This document shows, piece by piece, positions 10,968 through 21,654 of a stretch of 64,000 nt of DNA. The DNA comes from Neofusicoccum parvum (lineage: Eukaryota; Ascomycota; Dothideomycetes; Botryosphaeriales; Botryosphaeriaceae): positions 1,364,001-1,428,000 of the forward strand of contig CP087217.1 of NCBI GenBank assembly GCA_020912385.1. The letters run 5' to 3'. Position 1 is the stretch's first letter, and each line of letters starts with the position of its first letter. The position numbers and the translations under genes are program-made. The notes beneath the pieces are model-generated. The model saw only the letters and a list, made by a program, of their open reading frames with translations. It ran no database searches and was not told the origin of the DNA.

Positions 10968-11774
10968 ATGCAGTCTACAGCACCGCAACCCCTGGAGCAA
11001 ACACTCAGCGGCAAAGTCGCCATCGTCAGCGGCTCCTCCGCTGGCATTGGAGCTGCAATCGCTCGCGAACTTTCCCGCCGCGGCGCCCACGTCGTCATCA
11101 ACTATCCCTTCCCGTCCGAAGAGCCGGCCGCCAAGGTAGTTCAAGAGAGCCTCAAAGGCACCGGGCGCTCCATCACCGTGGAAGCCGACCTATCCACCAT
11201 CGAAGGGCCTCAAAAGCTCGCAGAAGCGGCCGCCGCGGCCTTCCACGGCACGATCGACATCCTGATCAACAACGCGGGCCGCAGCGCGCTGTGCAGCATC
11301 ACGTCCGCCTCGGACGCCGAGCTCGCGCAGACGTGGGACGCGGTCGTGAACCTGAACGGGCGGGGCACGCTGCTGCTCACGCGCGCGGTGCTGCCGTTCC
11401 TGGCGCGCGCCGGGTCGCGCGTCGTCAACGTCGGCAGCTCGACGTCGCGCGACCCCGACCCGGACATGAGCGTCTACGCCGGGTCGAAGGGCATGGTCGA
11501 GAGCTTCACGCGCTGCTGGGCCAGGGAGCTGCCGCGCCGCCACGGCTGCACCGTCAACACCGTCGCCCCCGGCCCGGTCGCGACCGCGGCGCTGCTCAGC
11601 GCGCCGCCCGCGTTCACCGACGCCCTGCGTGAGAAGGCGGAGCGGGTTCCGGTGGCGGCGCGGTTTGCGGAGCCGGAGGAGATTGCGTGGACGGTGGCGA
11701 TGCTGTGCGAGGAGAAGGCGGGATGGCTGAACGGGCTGTACATACCGGTCTCTGGTGGGTATAATTTGTTATGA
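10968..11774 (+). CDS. classical short-chain dehydrogenase/reductase
   Basis: Single-exon 268-residue NAD(P)(H)-dependent SDR. GSSAGIG near residues 22-28 is the Rossmann glycine motif, with Ser replacing the usual leading Thr. NNAG is at 101-104. The catalytic triad is Ser in NVGSST, Tyr170 and Lys174 in YAGSK. NTVAPGPVAT and the C-terminal LYIPVSGGY follow, as in FabG/versicolorin-reductase-like members. Length is normal for the family. It probably reduces or oxidises a keto or hydroxy group of a small cytosolic substrate. It converges with the Zn2Cys6 regulator downstream, so a functional link is possible but unproven. The central part (about 11230-11640) is much richer in GC than the ends. 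Confidence 0.92.
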   Translation: MQSTAPQPLEQTLSGKVAIVSGSSAGIGAAIARELSRRGAHVVINYPFPSEEPAAKVVQESLKGTGRSITVEADLSTIEGPQKLAEAAAAAFHGTIDILINNAGRSALCSITSASDAELAQTWDAVVNLNGRGTLLLTRAVLPFLARAGSRVVNVGSSTSRDPDPDMSVYAGSKGMVESFTRCWARELPRRHGCTVNTVAPGPVATAALLSAPPAFTDALREKAERVPVAARFAEPEEIAWTVAMLCEEKAGWLNGLYIPVSGGYNLL

Positions 11775-12281
11775 TGTGTAGTTTCCTAGTGAGGAATTAG
11801 CATATATGGATATCTTCCGAAAGTGCTGGTGCCGATCAGGGCGATGTATGGGGGGTTGGAGGAGGACATGTTTGAAAGGTGGGGTTTCGTCGGGGACGTG
11901 GTTGGTAGTGTGTAAATGAGAAGACGAGGAGTGAAGACATGGTTATATTTTTGGAAGCTAGAAGACAGATTGTATGTAGTGTGATGCCATTGCAATTCAT
12001 TCTGAAAAGGCCGAGCCTTGCAAATTGACCGAAAACAACACAATGCTACCAAATCTCCTTGAATCGCCTCAACGAGTTTGAGATTCGCATGGTCAGCTTG
12101 ATGAATACTCATAGAAATGGTAGGAGGTTGGTAGAGAAACTTGTTGTGTTCTCAGAAGTGTGTGGTTCCGTGGGCCGGGCGATAGTTTTGGTCTCCGCCA
12201 CACTTTCGGCGTTTCGGTCTCGGCCTGTTTGAATCCACCGAGCTGGACTAGAAACCGTGAATGTCATAGAAAGAGAGCGTT
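11775..12281. other. intergenic, convergent 3' ends
   Basis: 3' flanks of the SDR and the transcription factor genes. No supported gene. Confidence 0.4.
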
Positions 12282-14527
12282 TTAGCTTTGAAATAGCCAG
12301 AAGTCCTTGTCGGAGAATAGCTCGTCCGATAATGAAAGGATCTCGGAAGCATCAAAGCTCACCGGTAAATCATTCTACATTAACGATCAGAACATGAGTG
12401 GTTACAACTGGCAATCGTGGATTAGGACGTGCTTACTTACGATGTTGAAATCCAAGTCTCCAAGCTCCTCTGCTTGAAGGCTTCCTTGATTTTCTTGTGT
12501 GTCAGGCCGTCCAGGTAACGTCTTTGCCAGGGTCTCAACGCACTCCTCGAGCATGCCCTCCACGTGTTTTACCAAATCACCTTCTTCCGCTCCCTCTGCT
12601 TCCAAGTTGTCCAGCTGTGCAACCGCCAGACCCACCAATACATAGACCTTGAAGTTTCCTTGCCCCTTCTTCAGTCTCTCCCGCACAAGGGTAGCGTAGG
12701 ATCGAATGGCTGCCTTTTGCTCTTGCTGAGAGAGAAGACTAGACTGAGTGACAAGAGAAGAAAGGCTGGAAGCTTCATCATTCTGCCACATCAGCTCAAG
12801 GACAATGCAAACCGCGGCGTGGAGGAGGGTGATATGGTAGAGACCGTTCCCAAGACCCATAAGTTTCCTGTAAAGTTGCGCTCCGGGTTCAGGTCGGGTG
12901 GAGTTCAGAACGAGCAAGGAGGCATCCAAGCACATTCTACGTGAGAAGTAGAATGCCGGAGAGGTTTTTGCTTGGCCGGCGAACATATGGTGCAGTGGAA
13001 TGAGGAAACGTTGTGTCAGAAATTCCACCATCTTGCGCTGGAACTTCTCGCTCTCTGAGGACTCTGTAAGCGAAGATGAGTGAGTGCGGATGAGCCTGGT
13101 CAACTGAGCGCTAAGACTGAGTGCTGTGGAGTAGGAAAGGTCGGAACGGAAGTGGTTGAGAAATTTTGCGATCTGTAATCGTACAGGCAACGAATCGATG
13201 AGGATGTTTTGGGCGGATTTGCGCGTCTTCACCGCTTGGTCTCCGCCATCGTCCGTGCGAAAGTCGTCAAGGTCTGATGGACGTTCGCAGTCGAAGTCAT
13301 CGGTCGAGATCAGTGGTGTTTGGCCGGAGTCGATGCTCGTTTGGACGAGAAGCTCTACCGTAGTTGCCCATACCCTCCTCCTCACTTCTGCTTCGGCCGG
13401 GGCAGATTCCTCTATATGGGAGGGATCTCGGTTCAGCCCAAGCTGCATTGCGGTTCGCAGAAGCGTCCCTGTAGATATCCAAATCATATCGCCGCCCACT
13501 GCGTGAGTCTGTCGTGCAAGGATAAGGAGGCATTGGATTTGCACACCGTCAAGAGTAATGCGAGATTTTGTGTAAGGCGAATTGGCCCATGCGTGAGCAG
13601 CAATGATCCAATGTACCGAAGAAGCATGCCATGCCTGCGCAGCGTTGTCTTCTTCAAAGCACGTGCCTAGAGCGAGGATAAGCAGGAGCTTTACTGTGAA
13701 GGCATCGCTTGCTGTTCCAGGGTCAGACCAGTACTGTCTGTATGCTTGTCTGAACGAAGGGATATGGTGCATGCGAAAGACAGTCTCGAAAGTCGCCAGA
13801 TAATGCTCGACAAGCTGGTCCGAAATGTGTCGTGGAGGAACTTTCTCTCGCAGCTCGGACTTTGTTGGTTCATAAACAGGAGGGTGCCGCTTTGCATCGC
13901 GGGCGTATTTCTTGCACTTGATCATAAGCGCTCGCACTTGTGGATGTCGGGCTGCGTCATTTCGATCAAAGCGGAACATTTTTGGCAACTGCATCAATTA
14001 GAATAGCTCATCCGATGGATCATAGCCGTCCCGCTCACATGTTCGACGGTATTTGTCCAATGAGACGCCCCGAAAAGCTTGCCTTTGATACGAATTGCCT
14101 TCGGTGGTACGCGTGGTTGAGCGGTAAGAAGAGCTGGAGACGGTGATCGAGTAGCAGGCGGCACCTGCGGTGTGGCTCTTCCTCCGACGTCAATTACTTC
14201 CTGGAGCGTCTTTGGAAATGGTCTCTCTCCGATCACTTCGGAAAAAGCCTCCACGGATGGAACCCTTGGCTGCGGAGACGGGCGGCGTTGGAGTGTAACT
14301 TGCTGTGGGGGCCTGAGCCCGGCGACGGCATTGTCCTGTTCCAAGACATATGTGCACGAACGCGCCTTCTTGCTCCGAACGCACTTGTTGCACGGTGTTT
14401 TGCGGTCGCATTTGATTTTGCGGGCTCGGCAGCTCTCGCAAGCCAGGGGCGGCCTGCGGCGTTTGCGCGAACTCGACGCGGAACTCTCTGCCGGCGGCGA
14501 GTTCGCCGGTTGGCGCTGGTTCTCCAT
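12282..14527 (-). CDS. Zn2Cys6 fungal transcription factor
   Basis: Three-exon gene (14527-14039, 13988-12441, 12374-12282) coding for 709 residues. A basic run (RKRRRPP) precedes the binuclear zinc cluster, with spacing C-x2-C-x6-C-x5-C-x2-C-x8-C from CESC to SC, which binds CGG-type DNA. The middle part (HLATFETVFRMHHIPSF, PTLISTDDFDCERP-like block) is the fungal-specific transcription factor homology domain. The short last exon ends in ELFSDKDFWLFQS, an acidic and aromatic tail. I prefer the ATG at 14527; the frame extends upstream only with a TTG start. It is divergent from the DUF4267 gene and convergent with the SDR, so both are natural candidates for regulation by it. Confidence 0.93.
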
Positions 14528-15230
14528 TGCACTTAAGCAACCGGTCGACAGGCGTGGGCACTGATGGATGAAGCTCTCCTGGAGCGGGGCGGAGCTGAGA
14601 GCTTGAAGACCTGGCGCAAACCCCGAAGGAATAAGCAAGTTCCCGAGCTGAGGTTCGGAGCTAAGTAAGTAGCTAATTCACCGACCCCGCGTTCGGTCTT
14701 ACGGCCTGAGACTGCTGTCCTTCGTCCGCCGCATTCCACTCCTGTCTTTCATTTCAGCGACCCCGAGATACCATCAATCTTGGATTACGTGTCATGCATA
14801 AAACGCACTGTTAATTCTTCTGCTGCGAACCCAAAATCTTTTCGTTTTGGCCGCGAGCAGTTGAGAACGATTGTGGCTAATTTGAATCTTCGGCCTTCTT
14901 GAATATTTGTAGCGTAAAGTGGTTGAGTTCAAGGTTTATGGTCTTAAAAGGGCCATCTGCGGATCATTCGTTAACATATGGCATTCGCGGCAATGGAGGA
15001 ATCCTACTTATGCTCTGACAGAGGCTTGGTGGCTTGCCTTCCCTTTCCCCGCTAAAGTCTTCTAGCGCTTACAGGATTCCGACTGCTGGCTGATTCTCCG
15101 CACCCGGCGAGCCGCGACTCCTTCACAGCAAGACGAGGGGCAACGGCTACATAATCATCTGCTCGGAGCCCAATACTATTTCCTGCAGAGGACACCAAAA
15201 TCACATAATCTACGTCACTATCCTACGGCC
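14528..15230. promoter_or_regulatory. divergent promoter, regulator and DUF4267 gene
   Basis: About 700 bp shared between two genes transcribed away from each other. No protein-like frame occurs. I did not identify a clear paired CGG site. Confidence 0.45.
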
Positions 15231-15605
15231 ATGACTTCTCTATCATACCTCCCGAAAGCTTTCAGCCTTGCTATCGGCGCCGCAGCCGTCGCGGTCGGCT
15301 TCACAGCGCTGTCCAAACACACAGGACCAGGGTTCGCCCGTCGATACGGACTTCCAAACGCATCGGCGCATTACCATTTCATCGGTGCAACCGGATCTCG
15401 CAATGTTGTTATTGGTCTCTCCATTCTGGCGTTTGGGTTCAGGGAGGATTGGCGGGGGGTGGGCACGGTGATGGCATGTTCGACCTTCTCGGGTATTGTG
15501 GATACGCTTATCACTTGGAGATATGGTCTTAGGGAGGCAAGCTTTAGCCATTTATTGGGGACAGTGGTTTTAGGAGCTGGAGGATGGTGGTTGTTGTCTG
15601 TGTAG
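15231..15605 (+). CDS. DUF4267 small membrane protein
   Basis: Intronless 124-residue protein with about four hydrophobic helices: SLAIGAAAVAVGFTAL, NVVIGLSILAFGF, GTVMACSTFSGIVDTLITW and HLLGTVVLGAGGWWLL. The conserved polar motif GARNVxLG-like GSRNVVIGLS and the FSGIVDTLI-W segment fit the DUF4267 family, small fungal and bacterial membrane proteins of unknown biochemical role that are often found near metabolite genes. The ATG at 15231 follows a pyrimidine-rich leader. Being divergent from the Zn2Cys6 gene suggests shared regulation. Confidence 0.85.
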   Translation: MTSLSYLPKAFSLAIGAAAVAVGFTALSKHTGPGFARRYGLPNASAHYHFIGATGSRNVVIGLSILAFGFREDWRGVGTVMACSTFSGIVDTLITWRYGLREASFSHLLGTVVLGAGGWWLLSV

Positions 15606-15908
15606 CGAGTCTGGTCACGAAACTATGAGGGTGGCGACGAGGCTGACGCTGCTGCCTAAATACCCCGCTCGTCGTGCAACACTTCTCATGCAACGATCAC
15701 CTCGGAATCTGTATCGGCGGGAGAGTTCTTCTGTGAGGAAAGAAATATTTACTTCTCTCGTTGCTTGTTTTTTACCATTTAGGTCCATGGCACCCGTTGA
15801 TAACATTGGCTCAGCGTGATGTAGAGACCCATGATGTGGGAGCTCGAGGGCTACGTACTTCAAATAAAATCGCACGCTTCATGAAGTTGGCTTGTAGCAA
15901 CCCTGATC
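15606..15908. other. intergenic, convergent 3' ends
   Basis: Short gap between converging genes. Nothing else seen. Confidence 0.4.
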
Positions 15909-17684
15909 TTACTCACTCTTTTCTCGGCGATGACCGCTCCGTCGCCAAAGATTTCGCTGTGCCCATCCAGCGATACCATTCCCCTCTGGCTGACTCTGGC
16001 TCCGTTGCGGATGGCGATCCTCCATGTCTCGCTTCCAGTCTACCAGAACAAGAAAGACGCCGTATATAGCCAAGATTGCCACAGTGAGAGGCACCGAAAC
16101 AGCCCAGTAAAGCCAGAAATGGTCTTTGAGGATGAGCGCGCCTGATGGCTCGGAGAAGTCGAAGAATGGCATGGCGAAAAGCGATGCGCAGAATGTCCCA
16201 GGTAAGAAAACCATGGTGAGTAGGGCGAGAGCTTTCATGGCAGAACTGTCTCGTTTAGATTCGCGAGCAATTTGGCTGGAGTCCCCAGCAAGCTGCTGTC
16301 CAACCTTTGCATCTTGCTGGGCGATCAGGTTGTACACCTACGCAAGCTGAAGTCAGCTCTCCTTAACTTCTCGCTCAAGTAGTCGATCAAGGTGCCAATG
16401 TACTGCTGAAAGCTGAGCCTGAGCTCGTTTCTCCGTCTCCTGGACGCCGAAGATCAAAACCTGCGTTTTCTGGGCGATGAAATCGAGCCTTTCCAGTAGC
16501 ATGTCTCCAGCCTTTCGAATATTTTCGTGTCTTGAGCTTTGCGATTGGATTGTGGGAATGCATTTTCGAAGAACTTCAAGAACCGTAAGAAGAGTTTTTG
16601 CATGCTTTTCCGCACACGTGGCCAGCTGTATAACTCCAATGACGTCTTTGGTTACATCGTTGATGTCGTCTTCTTCCACAGAGCCAGAAGCACGCGGATA
16701 TCCGATCAGCGGTGCACCAGTAACGCCAGTGAGCATTTCAGCTTTCACGAGAGCACCCCAAAGTCTTTTTTCCTCATTGCAGATGATCTTTCGTTTGATG
16801 GCCAGAAGTGCAACCGGTAGAAAGAGAGGATGTTCGGTGGATATGACTGGATGAGCCTCGATCTGAGATTTAATAGCATATTGCTGGGCTTTGGTGCATC
16901 CGTGCAATAGCGCTCTCGTTGAGCCACAGTTTGGGTCGTACGAAATTGACAAAGATACGTCCAGCCAATGAACACCGCGGGTGGATAATCTCATGGTGAA
17001 TCCTGTTTAGACAGATCAGCATTTGATACCATCGGCATGAACTGAAAACGCCTACCAACAACCGGTAATGTGCCAGTTTCAGTACTATCATACGAGTATT
17101 GCTGGAAATGCGAAGAGTCGGTCTGAAGAAGCCATGGTGTTGAACCAGGAAGCCGGAACACCTGGATAGTGCGCTTTAAGAAGGCTGCAGATAGGTCCAT
17201 TTCATGCACCATATTCCATTGCGAACCTGGCCAGTCCGTGACGCCGTTCTGTCCATTGGGCTCCATTGAACGTGGCCATCGCGAAGGTGACGTGCCGAGA
17301 CTGACAAGGTCATTTAAATGTTCAGATATTTCGATAGGGAGTCCGCTCACATCAATATGAATATTTTATTTTCGTGCGCGTCACCATTTTCAGTCTTGGC
17401 CTTGTATTCAAAGTCAGCAGTTCTGTTCATCTCCAACATACAAGCTGTTTACCTCGGCTAGCCATTGTTCATGATCCTCATCGCTAATAGCACGCGTTTC
17501 GATAGCAGCTGGTATCCCTTGACCTAATTAGACGGATGCCTCTTTGATATTTATAGCAGCGTAACGAACCTCGGCCCTGTCGTTCTATAACAGCTATTCT
17601 GCGGGGATTGAGCGGTGGTAGGAGAGCTTCAAAGAATGTGTCGTGAGCGAAGTTGAACAGATCGTGACGGTCAAAATCTGTCAT
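15909..17684 (-). pseudogene. CorA-like fungal membrane protein, apparent frameshift
   Basis: Multi-exon gene of the fungal CorA-like (Mg2+ transporter superfamily) type. The N-terminus MTDFDRHDLFNFAHD starts at 17684, and exons then join as RQGRG..GIPAAIETRAISDEDHEQWLAE and AKTENGDAHENK. The next block, SGLPIEISEHLNDLVSLG to about 17000, is in a frame that cannot be entered by any splice choice I found, because a TGA closes it upstream. One base seems to be missing near 17362-17372. Later exons are intact: a coiled region with ERLDFIAQKTQVL, intron 16338-16403 joining QAQLSA to VYNLIAQQDAK, then two C-terminal transmembrane segments (ALALLTMVFLPGTFCASLF and HFWLYWAVSVPLTVAILAIYGV). A GMN motif is not present, as usual in this subgroup. 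It is labelled pseudogene because of the shift; a base-call error would make it a normal gene. Confidence 0.6.
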
Positions 17685-18203
17685 CTTGCTTGAGGAATTC
17701 TGTGGGGTGATGAACCAAAGTGGCTGGCAAGGCTGAGGAGCTGTCTTGAGAGATGAAGTGTTGAGATGTGGGGGACATGTGATGCTACTATACATGGAAC
17801 CGAGCCAACCATTGTAAGCAGCGTCAGCCACAACAGACTCAATCACCCCGCCCGTAAGGTCCAATACAGAAATTAAATAAAACCAAGCCTCAAGCCATCA
17901 AGCAAGGACGATTTGACATAGTAGAATATCAACAAGCGGCTCATCTTCTGCTTTTAGCCAGTCAATAGATAAGTGATCACATAAGCTCAACGGTCCAAGG
18001 GCCAAGGGCCAAAATAGCAACGGAAAGGTATTCCTAGATTATTTACAGAATTACGGCCCAATATACTGTAGAAAACCAATAAAGATGTATCAGCCCTCCA
18101 CGTTCCCGAACGGAAACGCTGATTTCCAATACATGGGGCTTTCAAAATCCGTCCCATAAGCGATCCTGACCCTTGATATCCGTTAAATTCCAGATAAAGG
18201 CAC
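17685..18203. other. intergenic
   Basis: Upstream of the CorA-like gene and downstream of the small secreted protein gene. No gene seen. Confidence 0.4.
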
Positions 18204-18455
18204 TTATTTGCACTGATTTCGCCTTGTTAGTGGTCCAGACTTCGCAAAGAACGATAATGAATCACTTACGCCCCAGCAGGGACCCTCCTCCTTCCAGTAG
18301 AACTCGTTGCCGATGGCACCCCAGCAGGGGCCCTGCTCCTTCCAGTAGCGGAGGCCGGGGCAAGGGTCGGCCTGGGTCTCCTGGCGCTTCTCGTTGCCAG
18401 CGGTGGCAGCCGCAAGGGCGACAAAGATGGTGGTGGCAAGAGCGATGACCTTCAT
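18204..18455 (-). CDS. small secreted Cys-containing protein with YWKExGPCWG repeat
   Basis: Two-exon gene (18455-18270, 18212-18204) for a 64-residue preproprotein. Residues 1-20 (MKVIALATTIFVALAAATAG) form a textbook signal peptide. Lys-Arg at 23-24 is a Kex2-type cleavage site and leaves a roughly 40-residue mature part with four cysteines. This part contains two near-identical units, RYWKEQGPCWG and FYWKEEGPCWG, separated by AIGNE. The intron (18213-18269, GTAAGT..CAG with an ACTAAC branch site) precedes a last exon of only Cys-Lys-stop. The intron is 57 nt with no stop, so the unspliced frame encodes 83 residues with the same ending. Possible roles are an effector or antimicrobial peptide, a precursor of a processed peptide (RiPP-like), or an alpha-type pheromone precursor. 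I know no named family. No DUF3328 (UstY) gene is nearby. Confidence 0.8.
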   Translation of the reverse strand: MKVIALATTIFVALAAATAGNEKRQETQADPCPGLRYWKEQGPCWGAIGNEFYWKEEGPCWGVSDSLSFFAKSGPLTRRNQCK

Positions 18456-18554
18456 GGTGATGGTGTGTTGGTTGGAGGTGATTGTTGATTGGAGATGAGA
18501 GTGATTGAGTTGCTTGGTGCTGGATGGAGTTTCTGACAGTCATTTGGTCAGCCC

Positions 18555-18560
18555 TTTATA
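18555..18560 (-). promoter_or_regulatory. TATA box of the small secreted protein gene
   Basis: TATAAA on the minus strand about 100 bp before the ATG, followed by a pyrimidine/CA-rich leader ending in CACCATGAAG. This is the look of a strongly transcribed fungal gene. Confidence 0.5.
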
Positions 18561-19960
18561 CGTTTGGTGTGGTGCCCGAGGCGGAGCTGTAGTTGCTCGG
18601 TTTGCTGATGCTCGGAGGAATTGCGGCGGAATGGAGGGCGGCAGTGTTAGTGTTCTCGAGTCGCAACTGAAGGACGCCTTGGATCGCGACTCAACCTAGT
18701 TGAACTTTCGGCAGCCCGGATTGCACTTGGTTGAATCATGGGAGATTGGTACAGCTAGTAACTTGCAGTGTGGTTGAGGAGCGAACGGCCTGACCCTCCG
18801 AGTGCGCATTCCTTGATCAGAACTGGAGGTAATTGAAAGAGCTCAAAGGTATTTCAGGGCTTTGAACTACGCTATTCCTGTTCATACACTAATTGGACAT
18901 GTATGGTATGCTTATGGGACGTAGTGTTGAGCCTCAAAGTAACGCATCGAAACCTCCGGGTGTGAGCGCCACCCGCAACCTTCCCGGCGGCATGCAGCGA
19001 GCTTAGCTGAGCCGCACCCGCTAAGACACGTATATCGAGACCAAACTTTACCCTCCCTTGCAAGTACCAGGACAACCCGGAGGAGCCTTGTGAGAACGAC
19101 ACTTAGGCCCACGCACGGCATTTGTTTCTGTTGGTGCGTGCCTCGTACCGTGGAGTTCCGGCACTCCATTTCCCCTTTCTCGCCTAGCCCTACGTGCGTC
19201 CGGCGGGTTGCAGCGGTGAACAGATCCGAAGATCTTGGCCTACGTCTTGTAAACTCTATGGGATGAGATGCGATGGCGATACGGGTATTAGCGTGTCATA
19301 CTCGAGAGCTGATTGGTGGCCTTGTAGGTTGCTGAAAGCTTCGAGAAGCCGGGGTGAACACCGCATGGAACGCCTATCCGCACCCAACTAAAGTCCACCA
19401 ACGTCACCCTAACGGTCGATTCATTCACCACAAGGCAGACCACCAATTCTACAGACACGTATAGGGCGCAAGATCGGAAATTGTGATCAGCCCCGAGAAT
19501 GAACAGCAAAGGATGCTGAGTGGTTGGCCTTGAGAAGTACGGCGACGTTCGCGGAGCTCGGTATAGTCGAGGACACCTTAGATGTGATTCAACCATATCG
19601 GATTCCGAGTGAACACGACAGCCCTCCAACAGAGAGAATAATCTGACTAATATGTACCTACCTATATGTTCATGCATACTACCTAAACGAGCAACCTCAA
19701 GATAATTAAATTTTGCTCCCTAACTCGTGGTGTAAGTATCATCGCGTTTACTCAATCGCTTTCATGAACGAAAAAGAGCTGGGTCTTACGGTGCAACATA
19801 AGACCCTACAGTTGCATCATTGCTCCAAATGGCCTCTGACAGATAATTGTTTGTAGCTCTTGTAACTCAGGTGTGATCCTGAACTCACGCCCTGAAGGAC
19901 GATCTAAGCTCTTTCATGCCATCCCTCGCATCTAATTCTATGTCCTACGTTGCCTCAGAT
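18561..19960. other. gene-poor stretch of about 1.4 kb
   Basis: No reading frame with protein-like character, no repeat and no RNA gene recognised. It separates the small secreted protein from the old yellow enzyme gene. Confidence 0.4.
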
Positions 19961-21174
19961 CTACAAAGAGCTTTCCCATTTGACTCCACTCTGTAAATCT
20001 GCTTGCTCGGCCAAGTATTCATCCGAGAACGGATAATCAACGTAGCCGCGCTCTGGTACACGCTTTCCATCACCGTAGAACGTCTCTCTGTGGTAGGGAT
20101 TCGCCGGGATACCATTCTGGATGCGGTAGACCAGATCTGGCGTGGAGAGGAAATAACGGCCGAACACAGCCACAACATCGTAATCCGGATACTCTTCATC
20201 CAGGAGGTGCCTAGCTGAGCCTGGTTCCAGCCCGCCAGCAATCAGAACTGGCTTCCCTTTCCCCCATGCTTGAACCATCAAGTCAAGTCGTTCCGAGTTC
20301 TCCTTGGCATCGTCATCGTCGCCGGGTATGCGTGATTGAAAAAGATGGAGGTATGCGAGATCAAGTCTGCGCAGCTCCTTGATGAGGTACGTGAACTGCG
20401 GCACGGGATCCGCCATCCGCATCCCCTGAAATGTGCGCCATGGACTCAAACGCATAGCTGTCCTTTCCGGACCAACCGCACCCGCAACTGCTTTAGCCAC
20501 CTCAATCCCAAACTGCGCGCGATTCTTCACACTCCCTCCCCACCCATCCGTCCGCCGATTGCAAGTGTCCTGCGTGAACTGATCGATGAGATACCTGCCA
20601 CCCATCAGCACCCACCCATCCCACAACACGCCACTCCAACCTACCCATTCGCGCCATGAATCTCCACCCCATCAAACCCAGCCCCCTCCACCGCGCCCCT
20701 CGCCGCCTCCACCCAGTCCTCCACAAACGCCCACACCTCCTCCTCCCGCAGCGCGCGGGGCACGCTCCTCCCCTCCCCCATCGCCACCGCACTGCTACTC
20801 ACCAGCTCCTCCACGTCCCCCACGCCCCCACCACTACTACCCTCCGCCGCCCTCCCCAGCGCGATCAGCTGCGCGAAGATGACGCAGCCGCGCGCGTGCA
20901 CGGCGTCGACGACGCGCTTCCAGCCGGCGACGTGCGCCGCGTCCCACAGGCCCGGCCCGAAGGCCTGGCCGCCGCCGCGGGGCGACACGAGGCTGGCCTC
21001 GGCGACGAGCAGCGTGCCGGGCGCGGCGCAGCGCTGCGCGTAGTACGCGGCCATCAGCGGCGTGGGCGTGTGGTCGGCGCCGGCGCGGAAGCGGGCGAGG
21101 GGCGCCATGGTGATGCGGTGGGTGAGGCGGACGGGGCCGAGGGGGAGGGGCTGGAAGAGCTTCGTGTCGGGCAT
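19961..21174 (-). CDS. old yellow enzyme family NADH:flavin oxidoreductase
   Basis: Two-exon gene (21174-20645, 20594-19961) for 387 residues. It is an FMN-binding TIM barrel that normally reduces activated C=C bonds with NAD(P)H. The N-terminus FQPLPLGPVRLTHRITMAPL is typical. The substrate-binding His and Asn lie in EIHGANGYLIDQF, restored exactly by splicing. RTDGWGGSVKNRAQF and KPVLIAGGL..VAVFGRYFLSTPDL complete the FMN/phosphate site. The residue normally Thr after MAPL is Ala (MAPLARFRA), and QLW reads QLI (FAQLIALGRAA), so redox tuning may differ. Cytosolic; no signal. The 5' exon is extremely GC-rich compared with the 3' half. It lies beside an exporter, a sulfotransferase-like gene and a methyltransferase, which suggests a tailoring role. 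Confidence 0.92.
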
Positions 21175-21654
21175 GGTGGGGAGGCTGGGGGTTCTCGATT
21201 TGGGTGATGGGCTGGTGGCGAGGAGGGTCGTCCGGGTGGGAGTGTGGGAATTTAAAGGCGGTGAGGGTGGGATGTCTTGCGGATGATCGGGAAATGGGGC
21301 TGCTTATAAATCGACTTCGTGATGATAGCAGAATTAGTGGGTAGCATGCCGAGGGCACAATCAACTTGTGCTTAATAATAAAGACCCAATCTCATTCTAG
21401 CATCTATCTTCAAACACCCGTAGTTGTGGTCGAGAGTAGAACTCAGAAGCACCGGGGGTGCCAAGTTGCGTTGGCTCAGACGTATAAAATAATCCTGAGA
21501 GGTGAATTGAAAGCATACAGATGTCCTCGAGCCGAGAGATTGCAGTGAAAGGTCGATATGCTGCTCTGCGTGTTCTCTAAAACATCATGCGGAATATAGA
21601 TTCCTTGCAGGGGTACCCCTGCTAATTCTTCTGAGGGCACGAAGGTTCTCAATT
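21175..21654. other. intergenic, OYE promoter
   Basis: Promoter of the old yellow enzyme gene and 3' flank of the MFS gene. Nothing else seen. Confidence 0.4.

Noticed and set aside
16338..16367. Ultra-short 30-nt GT-AG intron in the CorA-like gene
   Set aside because: A 66-nt intron (16338-16403) with the same acceptor gives the better family reading QLSA-VYNLIAQ and a normal length.
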